Shown: in pieces, positions 31,601-43,435 of the stretch
How the letters are laid out: each line of letters opens with the position of its first letter
Position numbering within the stretch: position 1 is the stretch's first letter
Assembly: GCF_002099425.1 (NCBI RefSeq)
Contig: NW_018344164.1
Location: forward strand, 3,716,001-3,780,000
DNA length: 64,000 nucleotides
Source: Phascolarctos cinereus
Lineage: Eukaryota > Chordata > Mammalia > Diprotodontia > Phascolarctidae
Direction of reading: 5' to 3'
Translations under genes and position numbers: made by a program
The notes under the pieces: generated by a model
Seen by the model: only the letters and a program-made list of their open reading frames with translations
Told to the model about the DNA's origin: nothing
The model's database searches: none

Positions 31601-32039
31601 AAACATAATAGTTCTTGTCTTTCCAGTTCATGTGAATTATTTTTCACACTGTTATTTTAGTAGGGCGTCTTTGCTACTAAAGTATTATGTTGTCTGCATA
31701 TTATACATTGAATTGGAAGAAAAACTCAATCGATTTCTTCAGCAATTGTATTAAAATTCATCTTAGACGTGCCATGGTAATATGCTCATCCAACAGACAG
31801 AATTTTAATTTTTTAATTCAATGTTTTCCTTTTAAGTCACCTGCTGAGTATGTCTTAAAAGGATCCTTTCTGAGACTGAGGTGGAACTGTTGGACAGGAG
31901 GCCACTTATGGTTCTGACATTCTGTAACATTGCTCAGCAGTGGAAATAGTGATTGCATTCTTCTTTTTTATCTTGTTCTAATGTTTCTCAAAGTTTACAT
32001 TGTGAATTATTTGTTTGATAATGAAGCTTTTAATTGAGA
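31601..32039. other. Unassigned unique DNA
   Basis: No recognised repeat or gene. Confidence 0.4.
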
Positions 32040-32255
32040 GAAGCAACCATGACGATGGGGTACAAAGAGACCTAGGCTTAGAGATTTCGAGAGAGACTAA
32101 GCTTAAGCTTGTCTCAGATGCATCCTGTCTATGTGACCGTAGGCAAGGCACATAACCTTTCACTGTCCCCAGACAGTTCTCTCAGATGATAAGTTACAAA
32201 GCCAGATGATTCTTTGCATTGGTTGAAGGAATTTCCTTACTGGAATTATCTTTTA
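32040..32255 (+). repeat. MIR-related (Ther/MIR-like) SINE, sense
   Basis: 'tatgtgaccgtaggcaaggc', 'acagttctctcagatgataa', 'gttacaaagccagatgattc', 'gcattggttgaaggaatttc' match a mammalian SINE whose 3' part differs from MIR proper. Confidence 0.65.
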
Positions 32256-33009
32256 ACTAATTAAATAGCAGATCCAATCTAAACAATAACAATAATAGCC
32301 CCATGAATTAATCTTCCTATGAAAAGCAATTCCTTAAATAACACACTGTGATCAGACCGCACCTTACTTCCCTATGAACTTAATTCACATTGTCCTAATG
32401 CAATGATTTGAGGAAAAGTTCTATGGGTATTAGGGATTGGTACTTCTGAATTTGCTTCCAGGCAGATTTGCAATAGATTTTGAAAACAAATTGGAATAGG
32501 GAATTGTAACCAGAGAACCTTTGGGTGGGCTTAGATTCCTCTTAATTTATTAACAAGGAGGAACTTAAGGCTATGTCTTCATGGATAACATCTTTTCCAG
32601 CCAGACTGTTTTCTTGCCAAGAATAAATGTTTTTGTCTCTCTTTCACATGTCCTCTTGGCATTGAAGGAAATGCAGCAGGAAGTGTCTGAAGCCAAATGA
32701 TACAACACTGTCTTGGGACGTGGCTGGGAATACAGTTTGAAAAGCTTGTCCAAAAGGCTTCCCAGGATGAGTCGGCAGGTGCTCTGAGAATGTCAGCCAT
32801 TGACTTCTGACACTGATTTCTTCCCTACTGTGCCCAAGGCCAGGGGCAGCATCTCTGAGCAGCCTGCAGTCTGGTTCTCAGACACCTGCTGACCAGTTTT
32901 CAAAGTTAGCTCTAGCAAGTCTACGGCACAGTATCTGCCAGAGACCTGGTGACTGTGCTTTACTGGTCCAATGAGAGAGGACACATGGCCTGAATGTGTA
33001 TATGGTACT
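32256..33009. other. Unassigned unique DNA
   Basis: No recognised repeat. Several short minus-strand frames lack domains or splice-like bounds. Confidence 0.4.
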
Positions 33010-33215
33010 ATAGGATCAAAGATTAGAGATGGAGGGGCCATTAAAAGCTATTGTATCTAACTCCCTCCTTTGAGAAATGAGGAAACTGAGGCCCAGAAAG
33101 CTTAAGTGACCTGTCCTGGGTAACACAGCTAGAAAGCACATAAGATAGGATTTGAACTTCATCTTCTTGATTTTAAGCCTTTTGCTCTATCTACTTTTCC
33201 ACCTGGCCCCCACCA
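33010..33215 (-). repeat. MIR3-like SINE, antisense
   Basis: 'aaattgag'-type start replaced by 'caaagattagagatggaggg', then 'gaaatgaggaaactgaggcc', 'gtaacacagctagaaagcac', 'gctctatctacttttccacc'. Confidence 0.8.
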
Positions 33216-33514
33216 ATGGAATTTAGTAAATAGCTAAACACAGTCCTTATTGTTTCATTTATCTGTATGAGAACATGTTTATATAAAAATCATTTTTCAG
33301 TGACCTAACCCTAAGATGACAGAATAAGACTTACAAATCATAACTTTCCGATGAAATACCTGGCAGAGATGGTTGACTTATTGGCACACCAGGACATGGC
33401 CACTTATCCCTAAGTTCGCTGCTTAATTTTCTGCTTGATTTTATGTTTTCTTCTGTGTAAAACCAATATTAAGCAAAAAGAAACATTCAAATTGGCTTGT
33501 TAATAAGATTTTTT
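33216..33514. other. Unassigned unique DNA
   Basis: No recognised repeat. Confidence 0.4.
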
Positions 33515-33810
33515 TTTTCGATTGATTGGATTTGGGGGATCTGGGTTCCAATCTTGTCTCTGATACTTGTCAGACTATTGAATTTAGAGTGAGAAAAAAG
33601 GTGAGATATTATCTAATTTATCTCTTTCATTTTCTAGATGAAGGAATGCAATCCAATGTGACCTGCCCAAGACCACATAGTAGGGTCGCAGATCCTTAAT
33701 TGGAAGGAATTGGAGAGGTCCCTTCATTTTGCAGCCTAGAAAATTAAGATTCAGAGAAGGTAACTGATTTGCCTAGCGTCACAGATTTGAAATTGTTTAG
33801 TCTGATGCCA
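33515..33810 (-). repeat. Cluster of three MIR scraps
   Basis: A sense MIR piece at about 33525-33572 ('tgggttccaatcttgtctct') is followed by two antisense MIR3-like pieces, 33580-33690 ('gtgacctgcccaagaccaca') and 33690-33810 ('gtaactgatttgcctagcgt'). Confidence 0.6.
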
Positions 33811-34054
33811 AAACTAATGGTATTTCCATTTCACAAGTTATTACCTTCTATACTTGCTACCTCTGTGACCCCATGGAGGGGAAGAAAACCCAACCTTCTC
33901 AGCTTTAATTTCCTTCTCTGCAAAACAGGGAAAAATAATCCTTGTATTACCTAGCCCAAAAATTGTTTCAAGAGAAGATCTAAGTAAAGATTAAAGGTCT
34001 CTAGAAATGCAGATTATGATAAATGGAACTGGACAGCAACATGGATTTTTCAGG

Positions 34055-34325
34055 AGTCCAACTCGATAATGATAACAGTTAGCATTTCTGTAGTACTTCA
34101 AGATTTGCAAAATGCTTTGCAAATATATCATTTGATTTTCACAATATCTCTGAGGGGCAGGTACTATTTATCATCCCCATTTTACAGATGAGGAAATTGA
34201 GACAGAGAGTGGTGAAGTGACTTGCCCAAGTTCATAAAGTTAGTAAGTGTCTGAGGCGAAATTTGAACTGAGATCTTTCTGAATCCAGATTCAGCTCTCT
34301 CTTCATTGTGCCAACTAGTTGCCTC
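34055..34325 (-). repeat. MIR/CORE-SINE, full length, antisense
   Basis: 'aagatttgcaaaatgctttg', 'ccattttacagatgaggaaa', 'agtgacttgcccaagttcat', 'cattgtgccaactagttgcc'. Confidence 0.92.
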
Positions 34326-34699
34326 TGCTTGTATATGATAGTTTCTTCATTAATGAATGGGGTTTCCACAAGCTAATGAAGTATATAAATATATGCACTC
34401 CTAACATTAAGCATCAATTGTGTGGGTTAGCTAGAACCCCTGACTTTCTAAAATATTGTCTCATTCTAGGGAGCACATGGATTTCAGCTGAAAGTCAATC
34501 TTTCTTCTCCCATTTTTCCTCACAATTTTATATGCTTCATCATGACAGTTTCATGGGATCCGTTGTCTTATGCCCTTTGCAAATGGCTCAGAGTTTACAT
34601 GATATTTTTGGAAAGTTTTTGTGCAGGACAGTTAAACCAGACTCCTTTTGTCCCGAAAGGAGGGAAGTTAGATGTAGAGAAAGCCGGAATGACTGTGGG
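34326..34699. other. Unassigned unique DNA
   Basis: No recognised repeat. Open frames of 152 and 237 codons overlap here and run on into the L2 and the TCTA array; neither has a domain. Confidence 0.4.
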
Positions 34700-35375
34700 T
34701 TTTATCCAAGGCTCTGTCCTGGTCTCCTTTTTGTTGCTCAGTGTATTTTATCTCATGGTGAATTTATTTGTATTTGAACCACTTTGTAATTTGGTCCCAA
34801 CCTACTTTTCCAGACTTTTTATATTATTTGCACACACCTTCCATCAACTTGTCTTTTACTTTTGCATCGGTTTTCCCCAATGTTTGGAGTGCCTTCCATC
34901 CTCACTTCTGTCTCTTAAAATACTCAATTTCCTTCAAAACTTAGTCCAAGGGTCTTCTTTTACTAGAGGCCTTTCTGGATCTCAACTGCTAGTGCTCATT
35001 AAAATTACCTTGCATTTACTATTTACATTATATTTTGGATCTATATCTATCCATCTATCTTCTGTCTATCTCTCTATCTACATCTATCTATGTATCTATG
35101 TATCTATGTATCTATGTATCTATCTATCCATCTATCTGTCCACCTATTTACCTATATCTATATATCTATCCACCTACTTATCCATCTATTACATATCTAT
35201 TTGTAGGCCTATCTTTCTCTATCATCTATCTATCTATATGACATCTGATGTCTAGTTATCTATCTGTATTTTCCTCCAGTAGATGTAAGCTTCTTGAGTG
35301 AAGGGACTATTTCTTTCTTTTCACTGCATTCCTGGCACCTGGGTAAGTAGTTAATAAATGCTAGTTGGTGGATTG
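34700..35375 (+). repeat. L2 LINE 3' region, sense, split by TCTA array
   Basis: 'ccaaggctctgtcctggtct', 'aatttggtcccaacctactt', 'tccttcaaaacttagtccaa', then after the array 'gtaagcttcttgagtgaagg' and 'cctggcacctgggtaagtag'. Confidence 0.8.
35035..35250. repeat. (TCTA)n microsatellite, imperfect
   Basis: TCTA tetranucleotides with TCCA, TCTG and TGTA variants inside an L2 copy. Read directly. Confidence 0.95.
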
Positions 35376-36574
35376 GCTATTAATAAAAATCTGTGCATGC
35401 AGCCAATTATTCCAAAGGAATTCTATAAATCCCTGTGAATAGCTTTTTCAGATTTATCAAAGATTGGTAGCCCCATTTATCTACCTCAGTATAAACTGTA
35501 TACCCTCAAACATCTTTGCATTGGTCAGACTGTTTACATGAGTAAAACTAATCCTTGGAGATCAGTTACATAATGTAGCTTCATTTCTCTGCCACCCAGC
35601 AGTAGGTAGTGAGGTGGATAAAATAATGTAAATAATGTACATATCTCCTTGCATTCTTTACATATGAAAATGTCCATATTATTAAATGAATTCTGAAGTT
35701 GGTTTAAAGTAGACAAGTGAGGCTTACTATGTTGCTTGAAATCCTGAACCTTTTGATGATAGTAAGGCGATATTTTCAAAAACATTTTGATAATATACTA
35801 GAAAAAATGCCAAAGTTATTAATTTAATCACATGTTCACATTTTGATGTTATAAAGATTTTTTTTATTTAAATGGCATAGATTTAAGTCAACTTGTTCAA
35901 AAATGATTCCATGACCATAGAAATATTTCCATTTCATTAGAATGTTATTCATGCATTTGAAAACCTTGAACAAAGGACATTTCCCAAAATGAAAGAGAGT
36001 GTTTTCACTATATAATGGCTAAACAGAAACAGTGCATGACAGAAAATTGGATAGCTGCAAAAAGGAAATCCTTAATTACTAAGATCTTTAAATATACATT
36101 TACAAACTTGCAGCCTTCACTCTGAGCACATCTATAATCAACAATTTTTTTTTCTGTATGACTTCCTTGAGCATATTTCTGTTTTAAAGTAAAAACAGAA
36201 TACTCAACTTCATTTCAAAATGCCTAGGGGGCGTTCTCCTTGAAATTCCCAGAAATAATGGACTCTTTTTTATCTTGCATTAATAGAAATTCACAATAAA
36301 ATAGGAATGTTAGAACTTGATGGTTAAAAGCAGATCTTCCGGGCCATTATAAAATTGCCTGACTCTCTGCTTCTGGCAATGTCTACCTCCCTGTCTTCAG
36401 TGTGTGTGTAGGGAAAAAAAAATTAACATAATGCCAGGAAAATCATAAGATTTCTTCCACCCATTTATAAACTATTAATTGGATTCACTAATTTATGACT
36501 TAGTCCTTATTCATTGATTTTCTACACCACTGATAAGTGAATGCAGGCTCAAATCTATGTACCTTGTATAAGTG
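35376..36574. other. Repeat-poor unique DNA
   Basis: About 1.2 kb of AT-rich sequence without a recognised transposon or gene. It may hold conserved non-coding DNA, but I cannot show it. Confidence 0.35.
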
Positions 36575-36715
36575 ATGATATTATCTGTATTCCATGCCAC
36601 CTCTTAATTTCTGAAGCATTTTCACATTTATTATTTCATGATCCTTACAACAACCCTCTCAGGTAGGGAAAGAAGTAGGTATTACATTCATTTAACAGGG
36701 AAGGAAACTTTGACA
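36575..36715 (-). repeat. MIR SINE, antisense, partial
   Basis: 'gaagcattttcacatttatt', 'gatccttacaacaaccctct', 'tttaacagggaaggaaactt'. Confidence 0.75.
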
Positions 36716-37525
36716 ATAATCAACTAATTAAGCACGTATTAAATGCCTGGTACATTTTAGGCATTGTGTTGGGTGGGAGAGAAAAAAGAACAAAAATGAA
36801 ATTTCCTGTCTTCAAGGTGCTTACATTCTATCAGGGGAAACAGCATTTACAGATAGGAATAAACACAAAATATATACAGAGGAAATACAAGACAATTTGG
36901 GAGCATTAGGAGCTGGGGTAGGGGGCAAAAGACTTCATGTAGGATGTGACATGAACTTGGAAGTAAGCTAGGGATTCTTACAGGCAGTTGTAAAGAGTGT
37001 GTTCTAAGTATGAATGACAGTCCATACAAAAGCACAGGGATGAACAATGGAATGCTATGTGTGGAAAACATCAAGAATGGTTCAGTTTAGTTAGGATGGA
37101 AGGTCGGTGATGGGGAGAAATAGAAAATAACCTGGGAAAAGTTGTTGCTAAGGCCCTTAAATTTCAAACACAGGCATTCTTATTTGATCCTAGTAGGCTA
37201 CTTGAAATTTTGAGCTGGCCATTTACAGTCAGACCTGTACTTTAGGAAAATCAATCTGGCAGGTGTCTGGATGCTGGATTAGAGAAGAAAGAGTCTGCGG
37301 GCTGTGAGACCAAGTAGGACAGCATGGCAGTACTCTAAGTGAGAGATCATGGTGGCTCGAACTAGAGTGGCAGTGGGATGATTAGAGGAAAGGGGGACAA
37401 ATATCAGAGATGTTGTAGAAGAGGAATTGCCCCACTTGGCAACTGATTGGGCACGAACCCAATGGGGATGAGGGAAGTAGAGTGAAAAGTCAAGGATCAT
37501 TCTGATACTGGGCATCTCATTTACT
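36716..37525 (-). repeat. L2 LINE 3' region, antisense, ~800 bp
   Basis: 'gcattgtgttgggtgggaga', 'aaggtgcttacattctatca', 'taggaaaatcaatctggcag', 'agagatcatggtggctcgaa', 'gaactagagtggcagtggga' follow the reversed L2 3' region in order. Confidence 0.85.
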
Positions 37526-37540
37526 GGGAAGTCTCCTTTA

Positions 37541-38022
37541 GGATACCTTTCTCTTTTTATTTTTATTTTTTCCCCTTAATAGTATTTTATTTTTTCTAAT
37601 TACATATAAGGATGGTTTTCAGCATTCTCCCTCTCTCCTTTCCCCCATCCCCAAGACGGCATGCAATCGATGTAGATGTATATCATATTAAGCATATTTC
37701 TACATTACTCATGTTGTAAAAGAAGAATTAGGACAAAAGGGAAAAAAACATAAGATTGAAAAAATCAAACAAAAAAAGAGAAAATAGTATGCTTTGATCT
37801 GCATTCAGATTCCATAGTTCTTTCTCTGGATGTGGATAGCATTTTCCATTTTGAGTCTCAGAATTGTCTTAGATCCTTGTATTGCTGAGAAGAACTAAGT
37901 CTATCCAAGTTGGTCATTGTGTAATGTGGCTGTGTACAATGTTGTCCTGGTTCTGTTCACTTCACTCAGCATCAGTTCATGTAAGTCTTTCCAGGTTTTT
38001 CTGAAAGCTGCCTGCTCATCAT
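37541..38022 (-). mobile_element. L1 3' end, antisense, first copy
   Basis: Reads as the reverse complement of the L1 end: 'ctgcattcagattccatagt', 'gatgtggatagcattttcca', 'gttcacttcactcagcatca', 'ctgcctgctcatcatttctt'. 5'-truncated, as most L1 copies are. Confidence 0.88.
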
Positions 38023-38087
38023 TTCTTTCTTTTTCTTTTTTCTTTTTTTTTTTTTATGGGATGCAGCCAAAGCAGTTATTTCTAAAA
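38023..38087 (+). repeat. T-rich junction with short sense L1 ORF2 piece
   Basis: A T-rich run to about 38055, then 'tatgggatgcagccaaagca' and 'gttatt' at 38055-38081. One frame gives DAAKAVI, as in the L1 ORF2 linker (human WDTAKAVCRGKF). Its orientation is opposite to the L1 ends on both sides. Confidence 0.5.
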
Positions 38088-38695
38088 AATAATTAATTAA
38101 TTTTTAGCTTTCAACATTCACTTTTGTAAGATTTTGAGTTCTAAATTTCCTCCTTCCCTCTTCTCCTCCCTCCCCAACATGCACTGCAATCTGATGCAGG
38201 CTATACATGTACAATTATATTACACATATTTCCACATTAGTTATGTTATGAAAGAAGAATCAGAACAAAAGGGAAAACCGAGACAAAGAAAAAACAAACA
38301 ACAAAAATAGAAAATGGTATGCTTCAATTTATATTTAGACTCCATAGTTCTTTCTGTGGATGTGGATAGCATTTTCCATCATGAGTGTTTTGGAATTGTC
38401 TTAATATATCATTGCATTACTGAGAAGACCTAAGTCTATCAAAGCTGTTCATCACACAATGTTGCTGTTACTGTGTACAATGTTCTCCTGGTTCTGCTCA
38501 CTTCACTCATTATTAGTTCATGTAATTCTTTCCAGGTTTTTCTGAAATCTGCCTGCTCATCATTTCTTATAGCACAAGAGTATTCAATTACATTCATATA
38601 CCACAACTTGTTCAGCCATTTCCCAGTTGATGGGCATCCCTTCAATTTCTAATTCTTTGCCACCACAAAAAGAGCTGCTATCAATATTTTTGTAC
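38088..38695 (-). mobile_element. L1 3' end, antisense, second copy
   Basis: Begins 'ttaattaatttttagctttc' (the terminus also seen in the HAL1) and runs through 'ggatgtggatagcattttcc' to 'tttgccaccacaaaaagagc'. The minus frame at 38439-38645 retains WLNKLWYMNVIEYSCAIRND of the ORF2 C-terminus. Confidence 0.88.
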
Positions 38696-38930
38696 AATTG
38701 AGTAGGGTGCCTTTCCTAATGACCCTAGTTGTTAGTGCCTACATCTCAATATTACTTTGTATTCATGTATTTTTTTAAACTACTTATTTAACTGTATACA
38801 TATTGTATTTCCCAGAGAACTTAAGCTCCTTGAGGGCAGGGACATTGGATTCTTGTTTTTATTCCTTTAGCACGTAATGCTATGCCTGGGATGTAGTAGG
38901 CCCTTAATAAATCCTTGTTTTGTTGCAGAA
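38696..38930 (+). repeat. L2 3' end, sense
   Basis: 'acttaagctccttgagggca', 'gggatgtagtaggcccttaa', 'taataaatccttgttttgtt'. Confidence 0.85.
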
Positions 38931-38972
38931 ATAGGGAGGCTAGGAAGTGCCTGGTAAGTGGTTAACAATAAA

Positions 38973-39016
38973 TACACACACACACACAAGTATATATATA
39001 TATATATGTATATATG
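38973..39016. repeat. (AC)n(TA)n microsatellite
   Basis: Read directly. Confidence 0.95.
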
Positions 39017-39724
39017 AAAAAGAAAACAACTGGAAATATTTACCTTCATTTCCATATAATCCATGCCTACAGAAACATGTGTGATAGCTGTGACTAATCA
39101 ATTTCCAATCATTCCAAAAGCAAGACCAAGTCTGTAAGGCCCAATTTACAATACATCTATAAAAGAGCACAAGTACCTGGCAGGTGGTGAGAGCGACGTT
39201 CCTCTGGCAGTGGTTCTTAGTTTTGTGACGATTAGCAAAATTCAATATGGAAGGAGAAGCCCAAGAATGTCTATTGGCCATAGTTAATGTGACATTTTCA
39301 CAGAGCAAAGATGAAGTTTGGCTATTGTTTCTCCCCTCCCAGCTGAAAGCATTGCCTTATGCCCATCAGACTTGGTTGTAGGGATTCCTGTACTTCCCAA
39401 CATTCCTTTTGAGTGACAGACACAACACTCATCTGAACTTAGGAGATGAATCGAGGACACTTTCCTTCCACATGATGTCATTTTGCTCCATCCCACTATT
39501 CTGCTGGACTTAGCAACTGTGGTCTTTATTATCTGTGAACTAAAATCAGAATTTACCAACTGCTGCATACTCTCAATGATAGCCTATACTTGAGAAGGGG
39601 TAGAAGCAGCACCACGTAGGAGATGTATGTTTGAAGAAGCAGATGGTCCAAGCATGTGTGAAGAGCAAAGGATGAAGGATAAACAACCTAAGTACACCCT
39701 GGATTGCATGAAATATCAAAATAC
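39017..39724. other. Unassigned unique DNA
   Basis: No recognised repeat. Minus-strand frames of 94 and 122 codons overlap here without domains. Confidence 0.4.
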
Positions 39725-39903
39725 TTTTCCTCTCTCCAACATATCAACAACATAACTTCTAGACTTGTATTCCTAAAACAAGTTTGCCTCATTTCATTCT
39801 CCTCATCAAAAAGTGTTAGAGACTCCCCCTTACCCATAGGAAAAAAACAACAACAACAGCCTCCTATCTTTGACGTTTAAAGTTCTTCATACTCTGGCTC
39901 TAA
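39725..39903 (+). repeat. L2 internal fragment, sense
   Basis: 'ctcatcaaaaagtgttagag' and 'aagttcttcatactctggct' match the L2 3' region. A CAA run sits inside. Confidence 0.6.
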
Positions 39904-39934
39904 GAAGAAGAAGAAGAAATTCTGTTTATCAACT

Positions 39935-40104
39935 CAGGGCAGCACCTTCCTTGCAACTTATTATCTTACAGAGTGGCTTAGATCTCTGAAAGGTTAGATA
40001 ACTTGTCCAGGGCAACCCATCCAGTATGAATGAAAAACAGAACTTAAACCTAAGCCTTTCCTAGCCAAGAAGCCAACTCTTTATCCAGTGAGTCAAGCTG
40101 TCTG
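39935..40104 (-). repeat. MIR-type SINE, antisense, diverged
   Basis: 'gataacttgtccagggcaac', 'ctctttatccagtgagtcaa'. Confidence 0.55.
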
Positions 40105-40174
40105 TAGACAATGGGGATCCAAAGAAAAAAAATGAAAGTCATTATCTTCAAGGAGTTTGCCTTCGACCGTTGTA
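40105..40174 (-). repeat. L2 fragment, antisense
   Basis: 'gacaatggggatccaaagaa' and 'tcaaggagtttgccttcgac'. Confidence 0.5.
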
Positions 40175-40694
40175 GGGATACCACATGAATGAATGAAGTG
40201 ACTGAATGAATGAAAAAAAATACATTTATCTAAGTATTTATTGTATACAAACTACTTTGCCCCATCCTGGGAAAACAAATACACAAGTGAAGACAGCTTC
40301 TTACCCTAGAGAGCTTATATTCTAAGGCTGTTGCAGAGACAACACATTGTGGATTTGGGAGCCAAGGATGGTTATTTTGGTTTGGAAAGCTACAAGTATG
40401 GTAAGTGGAGGTGTAGTGGACATAGATTTACATGCTCATTCCAGGAACAATGGTATTATTGATTTGATTCTAGTTCCAGAACTAGAAAGCAGAGCGGTAG
40501 AAGATGGAAAGTACCTGCAAAATAGCCAGAGAGTAGAACAAAGCTTGCCAAGCAATGTCCTAAATATATTGGATTACTTAAGGAACTTGACAGTTGACAG
40601 TGGTGGTAGTGAAGGGAATGGTGGTGTCAGGGTGAGAGCTCTGCATATGGTCTTTGGTTTAGGTGGCAGAGTAGTTGGGGAGAAGATGGCTGGA

Positions 40695-40733
<39 letters not shown>

Positions 40734-41400
40734 GTGTGTGTGTGTGTGTGTATGTGTGTGTTTATGAGAAGAAAAAAAGCAAAAGAAGGAGCAAAATTCA
40801 TGAGGGTGTGATCTTTAACAACTAGGTAGTGAGGAGGTTAAAGGAAGGCATCCCCGCAAAAGTGACACATGAGTTGAGTCACAAAGTAAGATAAAAGTTC
40901 TGAGTCTTGGAGAAGGACTTAAATGAACACAGGGAGAGCCAAAGTATAGAGTTCAGGGAAGGTCTAACAGTCAGTCCACTTTGGCTAGAATGTTCATGAT
41001 GGTAAGTAGTATGTGACAAGCTGGAAAGTTAAGACCCAATATGGAGGGCACTTCAAGCCAACCCATGGAGTTTGTATTTCATTCCTCAGACAATAGGTAA
41101 CCACAGAAGATCTTTGAGGCTAGGAAGGACATGGTCAGACCTGTCACTCAGTCAGTCACTCCTTTTGTATGCTAGCACTGTGCTTTAGAATAATTATTGT
41201 AGCATCAAGGAGGAGGATGGATTAGGGACGGGGAGGCACTGGAAACAACACCAGTTAGAAGGCCACTGACATAGTCTAGGGCAAATGGGGGCAGTGGTGG
41301 AGGTGAGCATATGAGAATAGAGAAGGGGAGAGATGCTGGAGATTTTGTGGAGATACGGTGGATAGAGGCTTGACTAAGGTATTCAGATGCATATTATACA
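40175..41400 (-). repeat. L2 LINE 3' region, antisense, ~1.2 kb
   Basis: 'tatctaagtatttattgtat', 'ctagagagcttatattctaa', 'catggagtttgtatttcatt', 'aggacatggtcagacctgtc', 'aagaattattgtagcatca'-type phrases, then 'ggaggatggattagggacgg'. It includes the GT microsatellite at 40697-40761. The 154-codon frame at 40347-40811 crosses both and is not a gene. Confidence 0.8.
40697..40761. repeat. (GT)n microsatellite
   Basis: Near-perfect GT run inside the antisense L2. Confidence 0.97.
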
Positions 41401-42594
41401 ATGTGTGGAGTAGTCTTGGGTCTTGCCTTGACTCATCTTTCTTTCCATTACCTGCTTGTGGGTTAATTCCTTACTCACTAGCATTTAGGCCAGAGAGAGG
41501 AAAGAAAATGAAAAAGAACTGAATTCCATCAAAGAATATTGGTAGCTAATAGCTCCAATAATGGCTTGGTAGAAGGAGAGAGATGCAAAATGGCTTCACT
41601 TATCAAACATGAAATCAGTTAATTGTCCCTTTATAAGGAGTAAGCAGTTCTGTTCTATAATAAAGACTGCTCAGTCAGCCCTTCGCTAGAGGTGGTAAAA
41701 TGACATCAACAGAATTACGAAAGAATAGAGAAAAGTGGATTTTTAAAAGGACAGCAGCAGGATCTAAAAAAGGTTTATCTCCCATGTAGGCATTTGGAAG
41801 AAACAAAGGCTGTGCTTGGAGGAGGAGATGAAACCGAAGGAATGACTTTGTATCCCTTTGGGAGATCAGTGAAATACAGGATCCCCACACCGGACAGATC
41901 TAGGAAATCTCTGAGATACAAGGGGCCTCAGTTGACATCTGTTCACCACAACACACCTAAGTGTCACTCACCCTTCATTTGTAAACCTACAGTCCACTAC
42001 CTCCTGAGAAAGTTCTAATTGTTAGGAAGTCTTTTCCTTGGCCATCTTGTCCCACCGTTGATTCATATAGAGCCTCCCATCCACTGAACTTTAGTGGTGG
42101 GCTGTGGTGAGAAGAGATCTGTTTCATACAAACTTCCATCCTTCCTCGGTGCTGTACGGATTCTGGGTTTTTGGACATGGATGCAGGAAGTTGTAGAAAT
42201 GGACACCCTGAGAGGGTCCCTGCATTTATATTCAATAGGAGGCCAAAGGAAGTCTGGATTTGCCGCTGAAGCTTGTGAGGTATGTGCTATCCAAACCATC
42301 TTGATCTATTGTTTGCTGAGGCCCAGAGGATTCCCAATAAATCAGCCTGATTCCTTTGGAACTCAGAGACCTGCTCTAGGAAACTAGCACACTGTTGGTA
42401 TTAACCAACATGCTAAGGATGCTTTTATGTTTAAAGCAAAGCACTGGCTCGGAAAATATTTTCCATATGGAAATTGGGTAATGGTAAGGGGAGACTAGCC
42501 TTTATTATGTCTCCTGAACAAATAAGCAAAACCCAAACCGAAACCTCATATGCACACAACAATAATAATAATAACTTTTAATGAATATGAGTGA
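41401..42594. other. Unassigned; possible CR1/L3 scrap near 41.9-42.05 kb
   Basis: 41980-42060 has 'gaaagttctaattgttagga', a phrase known from old CR1/L3-type LINE remnants. The rest is unassigned. (AAT)n at 42553-42572. Confidence 0.35.
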
Positions 42595-42692
42595 GGAGGG
42601 CCAGATTTAAGTCCTAAATCTGCCACTAACTAGCCTTATGAACTTGGACATCTCACACTAAAATTCTTAGATTCCTTCTTTCTAAAAAAAAA
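42595..42692 (+). repeat. MIR SINE fragment, sense
   Basis: 'gtcctaaatctgccactaac', 'tagccttatgaacttggaca'. Confidence 0.65.
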
Positions 42693-42714
42693 AAAGAAGA
42701 CAATAACACCTTGG

Positions 42715-43126
42715 AGAGGCCGCACAGTATATTGAAAATTGTGTGGGATCTGGAGAGAGAGGTTGTTATTGTTGTTCAGCCATTTCTTAGTCATGTCCAA
42801 CTCTTTGTGACCCCATTTGGGGTTTTCTTAGCAGAGATACTGGAGTGGTTTGCCATTTCCTTCTCCAGCTCATTTTACAGATGAAGAAACTGAGGCAAAC
42901 AGGGTGAAGTGACTTGCCCAGGGTCACATATGTCTGAGGCCAGATTTGAACTCAGGAAAATGTCTTCCTGACTTCTGCCCTGGCCTTCTAGGCACTGTGC
43001 CACCTTGTTGCCCCCAGGGTGAGAGGACCTGGGTTTAAATTCTACCTCTGCTGTGTACTAGGCCTGTCTAGGCCTCAGTTTCTTCATCTGTGAGATGAGA
43101 GGACTAGAGCAAGGATCTTTTATTTC
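42715..43126 (+). repeat. MIR SINE, sense, split by a younger SINE
   Basis: The left part ('gcacagtatattgaaaattg') ends at 42762. The right part resumes at 43019 with 'aggacctgggtttaaattct' and 'gcctcagtttcttcatctgt'. Together they make one MIR. Confidence 0.8.
42763..43015 (-). mobile_element. MAR1-type tRNA-derived SINE, antisense
   Basis: 'ttgttattgttgttcagcca', 'gtgaccccatttggggtttt', 'ggagtggtttgccatttcct', 'gatgaagaaactgaggcaaa', then the tRNA-like head at the right. Imperfect TSD: gagagagg (42755-42762) against gtgagagg (43019-43026). Confidence 0.92.
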
Positions 43127-43139
43127 ATTACACCAACAA

Positions 43140-43435
43140 GAACACTGGGTCTGGAGTCAGGAAGAGGGGAATTCAAACCCAGCCTCAGACACTTACTAGC
43201 TCTGTGAGCCCAGGACAAGTAACAGCCATTGCCTGCCTCAGCTTCCTCATCTGCAAAATAGATATATATTATGCATATAACATACATGTATATAATATAA
43301 TGTAAAACAGAAATAACATTAACGCCTACCACCCTGGGTTGTTGTGAGGATAAAAATGTAATAATATTTGAAAAGTACGTGGCAAGCCTTAAAGTACTAG
43401 CTATATTATAATTACAATTTATTACTTTATTGGTA
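43140..43435 (+). repeat. MIR/CORE-SINE with AT insert, sense
   Basis: 'aacactgggtctggagtcag', 'agacacttactagctctgtg', 'cttcctcatctgcaaaatag', a TATA-rich expansion, then 'ccctgggttgttgtgaggat' and 'gcaagccttaaagtactagc'. Confidence 0.88.

Noticed and set aside
35035-35250. Regular TCTA units as a CRISPR-like array
   Set aside because: Units are 4 bases with no spacers; the genome is eukaryotic.
34542-35255. 237-codon open frame
   Set aside because: It crosses unique DNA, an L2 copy and a TCTA array, where stop-free reading follows from the tetranucleotide.
40347-40811. 154-codon open frame
   Set aside because: It lies in antisense L2 sequence and a GT microsatellite.
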